The translations under genes were made by a program, and so were the position numbers. A stretch of DNA of 64,000 bases, from the NCBI GenBank assembly GCA_013289835.1, contig JABCZG010000009.1:1-64000 (forward strand), read 5' to 3'. Under the pieces are notes generated by a model that was given only the letters and a program-made list of their open reading frames with translations, was not told the origin of the DNA and searched no databases. This DNA comes from Acidobacteriota bacterium (GTDB lineage: Bacteria; Acidobacteriota; Terriglobia; Acidiferrales; UBA7541). Of the stretch, positions 15,927 through 24,744 are shown one piece after another (position 1 is the stretch's first letter; every line of letters begins with the position of its first letter).

Positions 15927-17321
15927 TTAGACGGCGTGCTCCCCTACCAGGTTGTTCGGACCCGAGCCCGTGACACGAATCTGCACGTAGGTTCCCAGAA
16001 GCTCTTTCGCTTGGGAAGCAAAATTTATCACCCGGTGCGACGTTGAATACCCAAACCACTGGTTCTCGCGCCGCGATTTTCCGCTGACCAGCACCTCGAA
16101 CGTTTCTCCCACGAGCACCGCGTTCCGCGCCGTCTGTATTTCGCGCTGCTTCTCTTGCAGAACGCCAAGCCGCCTGCTCTTCTCTTCTTCCGGAATCGTG
16201 TCCTTCATCGCCAGGGAAGGCGTATTCGGCCGCGGCGAATACTTGAACGAAAACAAACTGTCGTAGCCCACTTCATCAAGAAGACTCAGCGTCTCTTCGA
16301 AGTCGCCTTCCGTCTCGCCCGGAAAGCCCACGATGATGTCCGTCGTAATCGCAATCGGCCGGTTCGCGGCGCGAATCATCGCAATCTTTTCGAGATACTC
16401 CTCGCGCGAGTATGTCCGCTGCATAGCTTGCAGCACTTTACTCGACCCAGATTGCACAGGCAGATGCACGTGGTCGCAAAGCTTCGGCTCGGCCTCGATC
16501 GCGTCCACAATGTCGCGTGTAAAATCGCTCGGGTGCGAGGTAGTGAACCGCACGCGCCGGATTCCCGGCACATCCGCAACCGCCAAGAGCAATTCCGAAA
16601 ACCGCATTCTCCGCGGCGTGGGGTCCGCGTACGAATTCACCGTCTGCCCGAGCAGCTGAACTTCCGAATATCCAAGCTCCGCAACCTGCTGCACCTCGCG
16701 CAAAATCGAATCGCTCGCTCGGCTGCGCTCCGGTCCGCGTGTGTAGGGCACAACGCAATACGAGCAAGCCTTGTCGCAGCCTTCGATAATCGTCAAATAT
16801 GCGCGCCAGGGATTGTCGCGCCGCGTCACTTCCGTCTCAAACGTTTCGTCCGTGTCCGTATCGAGCCCCGTCACCCGGTGATTCCCCGCTTCCAGCCGCG
16901 TCAGCATTTCTGGCAGCTTGCTGTAGCTCGCAGAGCCGCACACCAGGCTGACCCATGGCGCACGCTTGAAGATCTCTTCGCCTTCCTGCTGCGCCACGCA
17001 CCCCAGCACCCCTATGACTTTGCCCTCGCTCTGCTTCTCTCGGTATTCCCCCAGTCGCGAGAAAACTTTTTGCGCCGCCTTTTCCCGAATGCTGCACGTG
17101 TTGTAAAGGATCAATGAAGCGGCTTCCGGCGTCTCCACTTGCCTGTATCCCCGCGAAAGCAGCACGCCGGCAACCTTCTCCGAATCGTGATCATTCATCT
17201 GGCAGCCGAAAGTCTCGAGAAAAAACGTCGCGTGCTGCCCTGCCAATGCGGTGAGAGCGTTCCCCAAGGAAGAAGTCTGGCCGGTAAGTTGTCCCAACTC
17301 GATGTCGAATGGCTTATTCAT
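15927..17321 (-). CDS. miaB: tRNA-2-methylthio-N6-isopentenyladenosine synthase
   Basis: A radical-SAM methylthiotransferase that converts i6A37 to ms2i6A37 in tRNAs reading UNN codons. The N-terminal UPF0004 domain has its three cluster cysteines in 'ETFGCQMN', 'YNTCSIRE' and 'GCVAQ'. The radical SAM motif is 'IIEGCDKACSYCVVPYTRG' (CxxxCxxC). The C-terminal TRAM domain ends 'VQIRVTGSGPNNLVGE'. ATG 17321 (MNKPFDIELG) is chosen; the ORF-track start adds a cysteine-rich stretch upstream that is not part of the family. It heads a two-gene unit with the DUF151 gene. Confidence 0.93.
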   Translation of the reverse strand: MNKPFDIELGQLTGQTSSLGNALTALAGQHATFFLETFGCQMNDHDSEKVAGVLLSRGYRQVETPEAASLILYNTCSIREKAAQKVFSRLGEYREKQSEGKVIGVLGCVAQQEGEEIFKRAPWVSLVCGSASYSKLPEMLTRLEAGNHRVTGLDTDTDETFETEVTRRDNPWRAYLTIIEGCDKACSYCVVPYTRGPERSRASDSILREVQQVAELGYSEVQLLGQTVNSYADPTPRRMRFSELLLAVADVPGIRRVRFTTSHPSDFTRDIVDAIEAEPKLCDHVHLPVQSGSSKVLQAMQRTYSREEYLEKIAMIRAANRPIAITTDIIVGFPGETEGDFEETLSLLDEVGYDSLFSFKYSPRPNTPSLAMKDTIPEEEKSRRLGVLQEKQREIQTARNAVLVGETFEVLVSGKSRRENQWFGYSTSHRVINFASQAKELLGTYVQIRVTGSGPNNLVGEHAV

Positions 17322-17529
17322 CTCGAAATCGCAGTCTATCACACCTGCTTCGCGCGGTCGTTCCTGGCAACACGCCCCGCCGTTGCCCGTTAAGCAGCAA
17401 AAGTAGAAACAATCGCATCCAATTGGTTGCACGCCCGGAATGCGTATGCTACGTTTCTTACGCCCAGAAAAATGCTAACGATTTTGCGTTCGCAATTCTT
17501 TTCTTCGTACTGAGGGGTACATCATTTTT

Positions 17530-18210
17530 TTGTTCTCTACGATCTTTGTCACCGACATCGGGAATATTCTCACGCAAACCGGCTGGGTCGCCCGCGGCGT
17601 CCTGCTGCTTCTTCTCATGTTCTCCGTCGTTTCCTGGGCCATGATCCTTCAAAAGCTCGGAATGTTTGGTCGCGTCCGCAGGAAGAGTGATGAATTTCTG
17701 CGTATTTTTCGCGCCACGCGCGGCGTTGCCAACCCGCAAGCATTGGCAACCGCCGGCTCGCCGTTCTCTACCGTTTACGCTGCCGGTTACCGCGAACTGC
17801 AGAGTCAGGTCGGCACCGCCCCCGGCAATCCGCATCCACCCAAACTGAAAAGCCTGCAGGCCGTAACCGTCAGCATGCAACTCGCCTCCGCCGAAGAAGT
17901 CCGCCGCGTCGAAAAAGGTATGTCCTGGCTCGCCACCACCGGCTCAGTCTCGCCGTTCATCGGTCTCTTTGGCACAGTTTGGGGCATCATTGACGCCTTC
18001 TCCGGCCTGGGCAGCGCTGGTGCCGCCAGCCTGCGCGCCGTCGCGCCCGGCATCGCGGAAGCGCTCGTGACGACCGCTGCAGGCCTAGCCGCAGCGATCC
18101 CCGCGGTCATCTTCTACAACCAGTTTTTACAAAACATTCGCGATCTAGCGCAGCGCCTGGACACCTTTGCCCTCGAAGTCACCGCGCAGATCGAAAAAAC
18201 ATTCAACTAA
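17530..18210 (+). CDS. tolQ: TolQ/ExbB-type proton channel subunit
   Basis: Inner-membrane subunit of the Tol-Pal machine, using the proton gradient with TolR. It has three membrane segments: 'VARGVLLLLLMFSVVSWAMIL' near the N-terminus, 'WLATTGSVSPFIGLFGTVWGIIDAF' and 'IAEALVTTAAGLAAAIPAVIFYN', the latter two with the conserved MotA/TolQ/ExbB TxGLFGTVxG and T/S-rich helix. The start is TTG at 17530. It begins a plus-strand set tolQ, tolR, tolA/tonB, tolB, pal and cpoB, so TolQ is more likely than ExbB. Confidence 0.9.
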   Translation: MFSTIFVTDIGNILTQTGWVARGVLLLLLMFSVVSWAMILQKLGMFGRVRRKSDEFLRIFRATRGVANPQALATAGSPFSTVYAAGYRELQSQVGTAPGNPHPPKLKSLQAVTVSMQLASAEEVRRVEKGMSWLATTGSVSPFIGLFGTVWGIIDAFSGLGSAGAASLRAVAPGIAEALVTTAAGLAAAIPAVIFYNQFLQNIRDLAQRLDTFALEVTAQIEKTFN

Positions 18211-18360
18211 TTTGAGTTCGGACGAACACAATGTTCCACGCGTCAAAATCCAAATCAAACCACCCCAAGGGGTTTAGACTGCCCATTCAATTTAACGAGC
18301 CCAAACACTCCACTCAATTACGAGTGACGGCGCACCACGCTCAGGAATTGTTTTTTCTTA

Positions 18361-18390
18361 CTGTCAGCTGTCAACTGTCAGCTGTCAGCT
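18361..18390. repeat. Short tandem repeat (about 4.3 x 7 bp)
   Basis: CTGTCAG CTGTCAA CTGTCAG CTGTCAG CT directly upstream of tolR, ending 10 bases before its ATG. The array could vary in length between strains and change tolR translation. The rest of the tolQ-tolR gap (18211-18360) has no gene or clear hairpin. Confidence 0.6.
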
Positions 18391-18400
18391 TCTTCTAGCC

Positions 18401-18820
18401 ATGCCGCAACTCTCCAAATCGACCCAAACCTCCCTCTCCGAGATCAACATGGTCCCGTTCGTGGACGTCGTCCTCGTCCTCCTCATCATTTTCATGATCA
18501 CCGCTCCCATCCTCCAGTCCGGCATTGAAGTGGACGTCCCCAAAACCCACACCGTGAAAGATATCAACCAGGATCGCTTAGTCGTCACCATGGACAAATC
18601 TCAGCGCATATACCTCGGCAACGATCCCGTCAATATCCACGAGCTCGGCGCGAAAATCCACGCGCAGCTGAAAAACACCCAGCGCAGTGTATTCTTAAGG
18701 TGTGACGAGACGGTGCCGTTCGGAGCTTTTGCCTCTCTGATCGACGCCCTGCGCCAATCCGGCATCAACAACATCAGCATCGTCACGGAGCCCATCACCG
18801 ATCGCGCACGGACACAGTAA
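18401..18820 (+). CDS. tolR: TolR/ExbD-type biopolymer transport protein
   Basis: 139 residues with one N-terminal membrane helix carrying the essential aspartate: 'INMVPFVDVVLVLLIIFMITAPIL'. A periplasmic domain follows ('GIEVDVPKT', 'VFLRCDETVPFGAFASLIDALRQSGI') typical of TolR/ExbD. It partners with TolQ to form the ion-driven motor. The TonB/TolA-like gene starts 2 bases after its stop, so the two are translationally linked. Confidence 0.92.
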   Translation: MPQLSKSTQTSLSEINMVPFVDVVLVLLIIFMITAPILQSGIEVDVPKTHTVKDINQDRLVVTMDKSQRIYLGNDPVNIHELGAKIHAQLKNTQRSVFLRCDETVPFGAFASLIDALRQSGINNISIVTEPITDRARTQ

Positions 18821-18822
18821 CG

Positions 18823-19620
18823 ATGAGCACCGCCGTTGCCAATCCGGACGATCTCAGCCTTAAGAGTTACCTCACCTATTCCATCGTCTTTCATGCCCTT
18901 CTTGCTGTGGCCGTTCTGAGCGCTTCCTATTTCGAGCGCCGCGGCGACACCTGGGGAGGTGTTGGTGGCACTTTGGGTGGAACAAAAGTCAGCCTCGTCA
19001 ATTCGGCCGGTATCCCGATGCCCAAAGAAGCGGTTATGCCAGAGAGCAAGGCCGTCGACCCAACTAAAGGCCTCTATAAGGAAGAGCCTCCCAAACCGCC
19101 CGAACCAAAGACAGACGCCACCAAGATTCCCAAATTCGACAAAGAAAAGCGCCTCCCTCCTTCGCCCAAATCAAGGACCTTCGAAAGCAAGACCCCGCCT
19201 CCCGATAACGCCGTCCCCTACGGCAAAGGCGGTAACCCCGATCTTCCAACTGGTTATTCGCAGACTCCCGGCGGCTCCACCGGCGTGGCTGTCCAGGGCG
19301 CTGGGGGAGGCGATTTTGGCAATCGCTATCCCTGGTACGTGGACGCCGTCCGCAACCGCGTTCGTCAGTCTTGGGATCAGACCACCATTGATCCGGGGGT
19401 CCGCGCGGCGCGACGCGCCCACGCGGTGGTCACGTTCCGAATCACTTCCAATGGGACCGTCTCGAGCGTGCGCATCTCCGAAAGCAGCGGCAACTCCTCC
19501 ATGGACTATTCCGCTCTGCGCGCATTGCAAAATATTGACGCATTCCGCCCGCTCCCCAATGACTACATGGGCTCGTACGTGGACGTGACGTTTGATTTCG
19601 ATCTCTCGTTGGCGCAGTAG
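18823..19620 (+). CDS. TonB/TolA-type energy transducer
   Basis: 265 residues: one membrane helix near the N-terminus ('YLTYSIVFHALLAVAVLSASYF'), a proline- and lysine-rich periplasmic linker ('EEPPKPPEPKTDATKIPK'), a glycine-rich stretch, and a TonB C-terminal domain from 'YPWYVDAVRNRVRQSWD' through 'ARRAHAVVTFRITSNGTVSSVRISESSGNSSMDYSALRAL'. In this operon context it should act as the TolA component reaching TolB and Pal across the periplasm. By sequence it could also be called TonB. It overlaps neither neighbour and lies 48 bases before tolB. Confidence 0.85.
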   Translation: MSTAVANPDDLSLKSYLTYSIVFHALLAVAVLSASYFERRGDTWGGVGGTLGGTKVSLVNSAGIPMPKEAVMPESKAVDPTKGLYKEEPPKPPEPKTDATKIPKFDKEKRLPPSPKSRTFESKTPPPDNAVPYGKGGNPDLPTGYSQTPGGSTGVAVQGAGGGDFGNRYPWYVDAVRNRVRQSWDQTTIDPGVRAARRAHAVVTFRITSNGTVSSVRISESSGNSSMDYSALRALQNIDAFRPLPNDYMGSYVDVTFDFDLSLAQ

Positions 19621-19668
19621 CTAGCTTTCTGTCGCAGAACGACGAATTGCAAATGCCAGGGGGTACAA

Positions 19669-21015
19669 GTGCCTTATTCGCGGAAGTACATGAGGAGGCT
19701 GTTTTTCGCGGCCGCCATTCTGCTCGCAGCGCGCTCCGCCGCGGCGCAGGACCGTATCCGAATTGCTACCGGGCTCGGCGAAACAAAGCAGCGCGTCGCC
19801 GTCGCCGATTTCGCCCCGCGCGCCGACTCTGCCAAGTCCCACTCCGCCCTTTTCACTCAGGTCGTCCGCGACGACCTCCAATACTCAGGCATTCTCGAAG
19901 TCCCCAGCCCGAGCTTTTATCCTACCCAGGTCACCAGCGTCCCCGCCGAACTGAAATACTCCGTCTGGACTGACCCGCCCACCAACGCGCATTACGTCGC
20001 TTTCGGCAACCTCACCGAAACCCCCGCCGAAGTCGCCATCGAAGCCTGGCTTTACGACGTTCGCACTCCTACCACGCAAGCCGTAGTCGGCAAGGTCTAC
20101 CGCGGCGCGCCCAACGACGGTCAGGTTCGCCGGTTCGCCCATCAATTCGCCGACGAAATCATCAACAAGCTTTCCGGCGGCCTCCCCAGCATCGCTTCCA
20201 CCCAAATCGTCTTCGTCCGCCAAATGGGCCCGCAGTGGAAGGAACTTTGGGAGATGGACTACGACGGTGCAAATCAGCGCCAGCTCACTTCCCTGAAAAC
20301 CATCTCCCTCACCCCACGCTGGTCCCCTGACGCTTCCCGTATCGCCTTCACCTGCTTCGCGCCTATAAACGGCGTAGTCAGCGCCCAAATCTGTATGTAT
20401 TCCCTCGACACCGGAAAGCCTGTCTCCTTCGCGCGTTTTCGGGGCACAAATGCCACTCCCACCTGGTCGCCGGATGGTACGCAGATCATTTTTTCTTCTT
20501 CGATGACCGGTGCCGCAGAGCTGTACGTCTCCGACGTCAACGGTGGCCGTCCCAAACGCCTCACCTTTTCTAACGGCGGAAACGTCTCCCCCGTCTGGAA
20601 TCCGAAGACCGGGCAATCCATCGCTTTCGTCAGCGACCGCGGCGGCTATCCCCAGCTCTACCTGATGAACTCCGATGGCACCAGCACCACCAAGCTGGAC
20701 CTCCCCGACATGGGCTACGTCATCGATCCAGCATGGTCGCCCAACGGCCAACTCCTTGCGTTCAGCTGGCGTCGTCCCAGCGGCAACTACGACATCTACA
20801 TTATGGATGCCGGGTCGTCTCAACCGCCGGTGGAAATCACCCGCGACCAGGGCCGCAATGAGCGCCCCAGCTGGGCTCCCGACGGCCGCCACATCGTCTT
20901 CGAATCCACCCGCACCGGCACACGCCAGATCTGGACCATGCTGGCCGACGGCTCGCAGCCCCACGAACTGACCGCCTCCGGTCACAACGAATCCCCGAAC
21001 TGGTCCCCGAAGTAG
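19669..21015 (+). CDS. tolB: Tol-Pal system beta-propeller protein TolB
   Basis: Periplasmic Tol component that binds Pal. It has a signal peptide 'MRRLFFAAAILLAARSAAAQD', an N-terminal alpha/beta domain ('RVAVADFAPRADSAKS', 'DDLQYSGILEVPS') and a six-bladed WD40-like propeller with repeated 'LTPRWSPDASRIAFT', 'ATPTWSPDGTQIIFSS', 'VSPVWNPKTGQSIAF' and 'RPSWAPDGRHIVFES' blades. The GTG at 19669 is the ORF start; ATG at 19690 is a good alternative that leaves the signal peptide intact. 448 residues is normal. Confidence 0.93.
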   Translation: MPYSRKYMRRLFFAAAILLAARSAAAQDRIRIATGLGETKQRVAVADFAPRADSAKSHSALFTQVVRDDLQYSGILEVPSPSFYPTQVTSVPAELKYSVWTDPPTNAHYVAFGNLTETPAEVAIEAWLYDVRTPTTQAVVGKVYRGAPNDGQVRRFAHQFADEIINKLSGGLPSIASTQIVFVRQMGPQWKELWEMDYDGANQRQLTSLKTISLTPRWSPDASRIAFTCFAPINGVVSAQICMYSLDTGKPVSFARFRGTNATPTWSPDGTQIIFSSSMTGAAELYVSDVNGGRPKRLTFSNGGNVSPVWNPKTGQSIAFVSDRGGYPQLYLMNSDGTSTTKLDLPDMGYVIDPAWSPNGQLLAFSWRRPSGNYDIYIMDAGSSQPPVEITRDQGRNERPSWAPDGRHIVFESTRTGTRQIWTMLADGSQPHELTASGHNESPNWSPK

Positions 21016-21207
21016 AAATCTCATGGAACCAAGAGGGGTGCGTCGCGCATCTCACGATTAGGTGCAGGTTGCCGCAGCTACCGTGCCCTGTGCATGTTAT
21101 TGTTTTGTCGTCGGCTCACGGTCGTACGTTTTGAGTGCCAGCCGCCACATCGAGTCGCCCGGTTGGTCATCTCGATAAAATTTATTTTGGATTGTCCGCG
21201 CACGATG

Positions 21208-21213
21208 TATAAT
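21208..21213 (+). promoter_or_regulatory. Putative promoter -10 upstream of pal
   Basis: A perfect TATAAT within GATGTATAATATATCG, with only a weak -35 (TTGGAT, 15-base spacer). An ACGAT/ATCGT inverted repeat brackets it. The tolB-pal gap of about 300 bases (21016-21313) is otherwise without a gene, so pal probably has its own promoter. Confidence 0.4.
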
Positions 21214-21313
21214 ATATCGTGATACGAGATATTACCCGAACCCAGCCCTCTGGTGTTAGGATACTGGCTCCGGTGGGTCGAACACGGGAATTCTACTGCT
21301 GAGGAGGAATCGC

Positions 21314-22063
21314 ATGAATTCGGCTTCACGCTCATTCTACCGCGCCGGCTTGCTCGCCGCCTTTGCCGCCGCTGTCTTCACCTTCGGCTGCGCCAAGAAA
21401 CCCCCGGCACCGGCGCCACCGCCGCCCGCGCCCGCGCCGGCTCCCGCGCGTCCTACCGTGACGCTGCAAGCTAGCCCGTCTACCATCAACAAGGGCGACT
21501 CGGCTACGCTAAGTTGGAACTCTACCGACGCTACGCAGCTTTCCATTACGCCCGACGTCGGCTCCGTGACCGCGCAAGGCTCCACCAAGGTCACGCCGTC
21601 GGATTCCACCACCTACACGATCACCGCCACTGGCCCCGGCGGCAACGCCAGCGCCTCCGCCAGCGTCACCGTAGCGGCGCCTCCGCCTCCTCAGGAAGCT
21701 CCGCCTCCTGATCTCACTAAGATCTTCCTCGCGGAGGTACGCGACGCCTATTTCGATTTCAACAAGTCCGACATTCGTCCGGACGCGCGTGAAGCGCTTT
21801 CCAAGACTGCGGATCTCCTGAAGAATTACCCGCAGATCAAAGTAACTATCGAAGGCCATTGCGACGAGCGCGGCTCCACCGAATACAACCTCGCTCTCGG
21901 CGACCGCCGCGCCAACGCCACCAAGCAGTACCTTGTCTCTCTCGGCATTTCCGCCGACCGCATCACCACCGTCAGCTACGGCAAGGAAAAGCCGTTCTGC
22001 ATGGAGAGCAACGAGGCCTGCTGGCAACAAAACCGCCGCGGCCATTTCGTCAAGGCGAACTAA
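21314..22063 (+). CDS. pal: Peptidoglycan-associated lipoprotein Pal with inserted Ig-like domain
   Basis: Outer-membrane lipoprotein anchoring the envelope. Signal and lipobox are 'AAVFTFGCAKK' (Cys about residue 26), then a proline/alanine linker. The segment from 'TVTLQASPSTINKGDSATLSW' to 'NASASASVTVAAP' is about 75 residues with an Ig-like beta-sandwich pattern not found in the classical Pal. An OmpA-like peptidoglycan-binding domain follows: 'AYFDFNKSDIRPDAREAL', 'IEGHCDERGSTEYNLALGDRRA'. GAGGAGG precedes the ATG. At 249 residues it is longer than the roughly 170 of the E. coli protein because of the insert. Confidence 0.93.
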   Translation: MNSASRSFYRAGLLAAFAAAVFTFGCAKKPPAPAPPPPAPAPAPARPTVTLQASPSTINKGDSATLSWNSTDATQLSITPDVGSVTAQGSTKVTPSDSTTYTITATGPGGNASASASVTVAAPPPPQEAPPPDLTKIFLAEVRDAYFDFNKSDIRPDAREALSKTADLLKNYPQIKVTIEGHCDERGSTEYNLALGDRRANATKQYLVSLGISADRITTVSYGKEKPFCMESNEACWQQNRRGHFVKAN

Positions 22064-22110
22064 GCCGCAGCTTCGCGTCCGTTCGCCGCGATGACCGTTT
22101 AGTGACCGAC

Positions 22111-22152
22111 AGAGCCGCTGGGCCGAGCAAACCCTTGCTCGCCCGCGGCTCT
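22111..22152 (+). terminator. Long hairpin between pal and cpoB
   Basis: AGAGCCGC-GGGC-GAGCAA pairs with TTGCTCGCCCGCGGCTCT, an 18-bp stem with two single-base bulges and a 4-base loop. It follows the pal stop by 48 bases. The T run after it is weak, so it may be an attenuator or an mRNA-stabilising structure rather than a full terminator. Confidence 0.6.
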
Positions 22153-22256
22153 CTCATTTAGAGTGAAAATCGTTTCCCCGGCTTGTATGCTTTCTATGGG
22201 CGGTTCCGCGACCGCCCGGACGAGAACCCTTTCCGGCCCTTTTAGGAGGATGATTC

Positions 22257-23189
22257 ATGCGTATTCGAAACGTTGTTGTCTTTAGCGCCGCCATTTTTGC
22301 CGGCGCCAGTGCTGGGAGCCTCGTCGGGCCCCGTCCCGCCGAAGCCGTCGCTCGCGAAATGATCGAGCTTCAGCGCGACGTCACCACTTTGCTCCAGGGC
22401 CAGAAAGATCTCGCCACGCAGGTCACCCAGGATCACACTGTGATGAAGACGCTCATCGAGCAGTCCAACGATAACGTCACCAAGCTCGGCTCCACCATGG
22501 GCTCGGTCCAGAAATCCGTCCAGGACGTGCAGGCCAATTCCGGCGCGCGCCTCGACACCATGTCCACTCAGGTCCAGGGCCTCTCCGACAATCTCGAGGA
22601 AATTAAATCCCGCCTCGGCAAGCTCAACCAGCAGCTCGTCGACCTCCAGAATTCCGTCCAGTCCATTGACGCAAAGCTTTCCGGGAGCTCGCCCTCCTCC
22701 GGCACCGCAAATCCCACCGCCTCGAACCAGCCCTCAAGCCAGCCACTAACCGGTTCGCCTTCCAACTCTTCCGGCGCTCCCGCAGGCCCCGCCCCCTCTG
22801 CCGACACTCTCTACTCCAACGGCCTCCGGGACATCACTAGCGGCAAATATGATCTCGCCCGCTCCGAATTCCAGGACTACCTCAAGTACTACGGCGACAC
22901 CGACCTCGCCTCCAACGCTCAGTTCTATCTCGGCGAAATCGCCTACTCCCAGAAAAATTTCGATAACGCCGTCCAGGAATACGACAAAGTCCTCAGCAAC
23001 TATCCCAAGAGCTTCAAGCTCGCCCCCGCCCGCCTCAAAAAAGGCATGGCCCTCATCGAACTCGGCCAAAAAACCTCCGCCGTCCGCGAACTCCGCGAAG
23101 TCATCAAGCGCTACCCCGGCACCGAAGAAGACCGCCGCGCCCGCGCCAAACTAAAAGACCTCGGCGTCGCCGTCACCGCCACCCGCTAA
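22257..23189 (+). CDS. cpoB: Cell division coordinator CpoB / YbgF (Tol-Pal associated)
   Basis: Periplasmic protein that coordinates Tol-Pal with peptidoglycan synthesis at division. It has a signal peptide 'NVVVFSAAIFAGASAGSLV', a long coiled coil (about residues 35-140, 'IELQRDVTTLLQGQKDL' to 'LVDLQNSVQSIDAKL'), a Ser/Pro-rich linker, and C-terminal TPR repeats starting 'LYSNGLRDITSGKYDLARSEFQDYL' with 'NAQFYLGEIAYSQKNFDNAVQEYDKVL'. AGGAGG lies just before the ATG. Last gene of the Tol-Pal set. Confidence 0.9.
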   Translation: MRIRNVVVFSAAIFAGASAGSLVGPRPAEAVAREMIELQRDVTTLLQGQKDLATQVTQDHTVMKTLIEQSNDNVTKLGSTMGSVQKSVQDVQANSGARLDTMSTQVQGLSDNLEEIKSRLGKLNQQLVDLQNSVQSIDAKLSGSSPSSGTANPTASNQPSSQPLTGSPSNSSGAPAGPAPSADTLYSNGLRDITSGKYDLARSEFQDYLKYYGDTDLASNAQFYLGEIAYSQKNFDNAVQEYDKVLSNYPKSFKLAPARLKKGMALIELGQKTSAVRELREVIKRYPGTEEDRRARAKLKDLGVAVTATR

Positions 23190-23321
23190 CGCCATCCTTC
23201 TCCGCCACCGCCCTCCTCCAGTCTGGCGATTCTCCCCCCAGCTCTAGATCCTCGTAATTGCTCCACGATTTTCCCTTTTGTGCAGGCCCATCCCACACGA
23301 TCTTAGGTGTCCTCTGCACGC

Positions 23322-24020
23322 TTACTCCTCCCTACTTTTCAAAGCTGCTGCTGCCTTTAATTCGACATTCGAGAACACCGCCTTCTCCACCACATCCTTG
23401 TCGTGGCTGCACACTCCAATCCCCACATAAAACGGCTCCTTTAATTCAATCCGCGTAGGCCCGCCCGCCGGCTGCAATTTCCCGCCTTCACCCGCCAGCG
23501 ACATGATGAAATACGCCCCATGCTTTTCAATTCGCACCCGCCGCGGGGCCGAAACGTTTGCCTGGACTTCATGCGTCGCAGTTCCCTTCTCCTCGCGAAA
23601 TTGCAGCGACGTCAGCCCGCTCCCATGCACCGCCACGTCCGCGTAGGGAGAATCCGCGTCGAGGCTTTGGCGGATCATGAGCACCGCTTTCCGATGCTCG
23701 TTCACCCCCTTTCCGATAAACGAAATGTCCGCTGTCAGCGTCACGTCGCCCGAAACCTTTTTCCAAACAAACTGAAACGCGTCGTTCGCAAACCACACGT
23801 TCTCCCCGCTCCCTGTAATCGTATAACTCCGCTTCCCAGCGTCGTACTCCACCGATCCAGCATGAAGAACCGTCCCTACATCTCCATGCCCTTCGAACAA
23901 TCCCAACACCCCGCTCTTGGGCACACTCGTTTGCTGTTCTTGACCGCTGCTAAACGTCGCAATCAGCAGGACGAGGGCGCAAGCCGCCGCGCGCAAACTC
24001 ACAATGATTGTTCGGATCAC
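23322..24020 (-). CDS. Secreted lectin/laminarinase-like beta-sandwich protein
   Basis: About 232 residues. The start is set at GTG 24020 because GGAGGG lies just upstream; the ORF-track TTG at 24035 overlaps that site. A signal peptide '[18 protein letters not shown]' is followed by a beta-rich body: '[25 protein letters not shown]', '[33 protein letters not shown]', '[25 protein letters not shown]'. This pattern fits DUF1349-type or concanavalin-like domains that often accompany TolB-like propellers in secreted proteins. No catalytic residues are evident. It converges on cpoB. Confidence 0.6.
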   Translation of the reverse strand: MIRTIIVSLRAAACALVLLIATFSSGQEQQTSVPKSGVLGLFEGHGDVGTVLHAGSVEYDAGKRSYTITGSGENVWFANDAFQFVWKKVSGDVTLTADISFIGKGVNEHRKAVLMIRQSLDADSPYADVAVHGSGLTSLQFREEKGTATHEVQANVSAPRRVRIEKHGAYFIMSLAGEGGKLQPAGGPTRIELKEPFYVGIGVCSHDKDVVEKAVFSNVELKAAAALKSREE

Positions 24021-24198
24021 AATGAAACCCTCCAATGGTCAGAGCGAACGGGAACGTTAAAATGGCTCCCAACAATTGTCAATTCGACTGTCGCTTCTCG
24101 CTCACCGCTGGAAATATCATCATGCGTTTGCCTCTTCGCCACTATTTCCCTTTTCCTCACCCTCATGCTATCTTCGCGGTCGCAGGGGGAAATCGTTC

Positions 24199-24684
24199 AT
24201 GTCAGTGAATAAAGTCATTCTCGTCGGCCGTTTGGGCCGCGATCCGGAAACGCGCTACACCGGCGGCGGCCAGGCCGTCGCAAATTTTTCCGTGGCCACC
24301 GACGAATCCTACAAAGACAAAAACGGCGAGCGCCAGAAGCGTACCGAATGGCACAAAATTGTCGTCTGGGGCAAACAGGCCGAAATCGCTCAGCAGTATC
24401 TGAAAAAAGGCTCGCTCATTTTTATCGAAGGCCGCATCCAGTCGCGCGAGTGGCAGGACAAGGAAGGTCAGAAGCGCACCAGTTTCGAAATCGTCGCCAC
24501 CAATTTCCGCATGCTTGGCGGCCGCTCCGAAGGTGCTGCTGCGGCCAGCGCGGGCGGCGCAGGAGCGCGCTCCGGCGGCGGCGACGAATTCGAAAGCCAC
24601 GCCGCGCCCGCCGAAGAATCCTACGGCGGAAGCGCTTCCGCTGGCGGTGGCCCGGAAATCTCCGACGAAGATATTCCCTTTTAG
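24199..24684 (+). CDS. ssb: Single-stranded DNA-binding protein
   Basis: 161 residues: an OB-fold domain from '[21 protein letters not shown]' through '[39 protein letters not shown]', a glycine- and alanine-rich linker, and the acidic C-terminal tip 'DEDIPF' that recruits replication and repair partners. The ATG at 24199 is used; the ORF-track start 123 bases upstream is not conserved. It coats ssDNA during replication, repair and recombination. Function is secure. Confidence 0.96.
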   Translation: MSVNKVILVGRLGRDPETRYTGGGQAVANFSVATDESYKDKNGERQKRTEWHKIVVWGKQAEIAQQYLKKGSLIFIEGRIQSREWQDKEGQKRTSFEIVATNFRMLGGRSEGAAAASAGGAGARSGGGDEFESHAAPAEESYGGSASAGGGPEISDEDIPF

Positions 24685-24744
24685 TCTTCTGCTGCTTCCA
24701 ATGCCGCGCCCAGGCACGTTTCGCTCGCACTCTGGGAGAACAAG

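Noticed and set aside
18228-18246. TGTTCCACGCG parS-like sequence in the tolQ-tolR gap
   Set aside because: Too many mismatches to the 16-base parS consensus and no symmetry.
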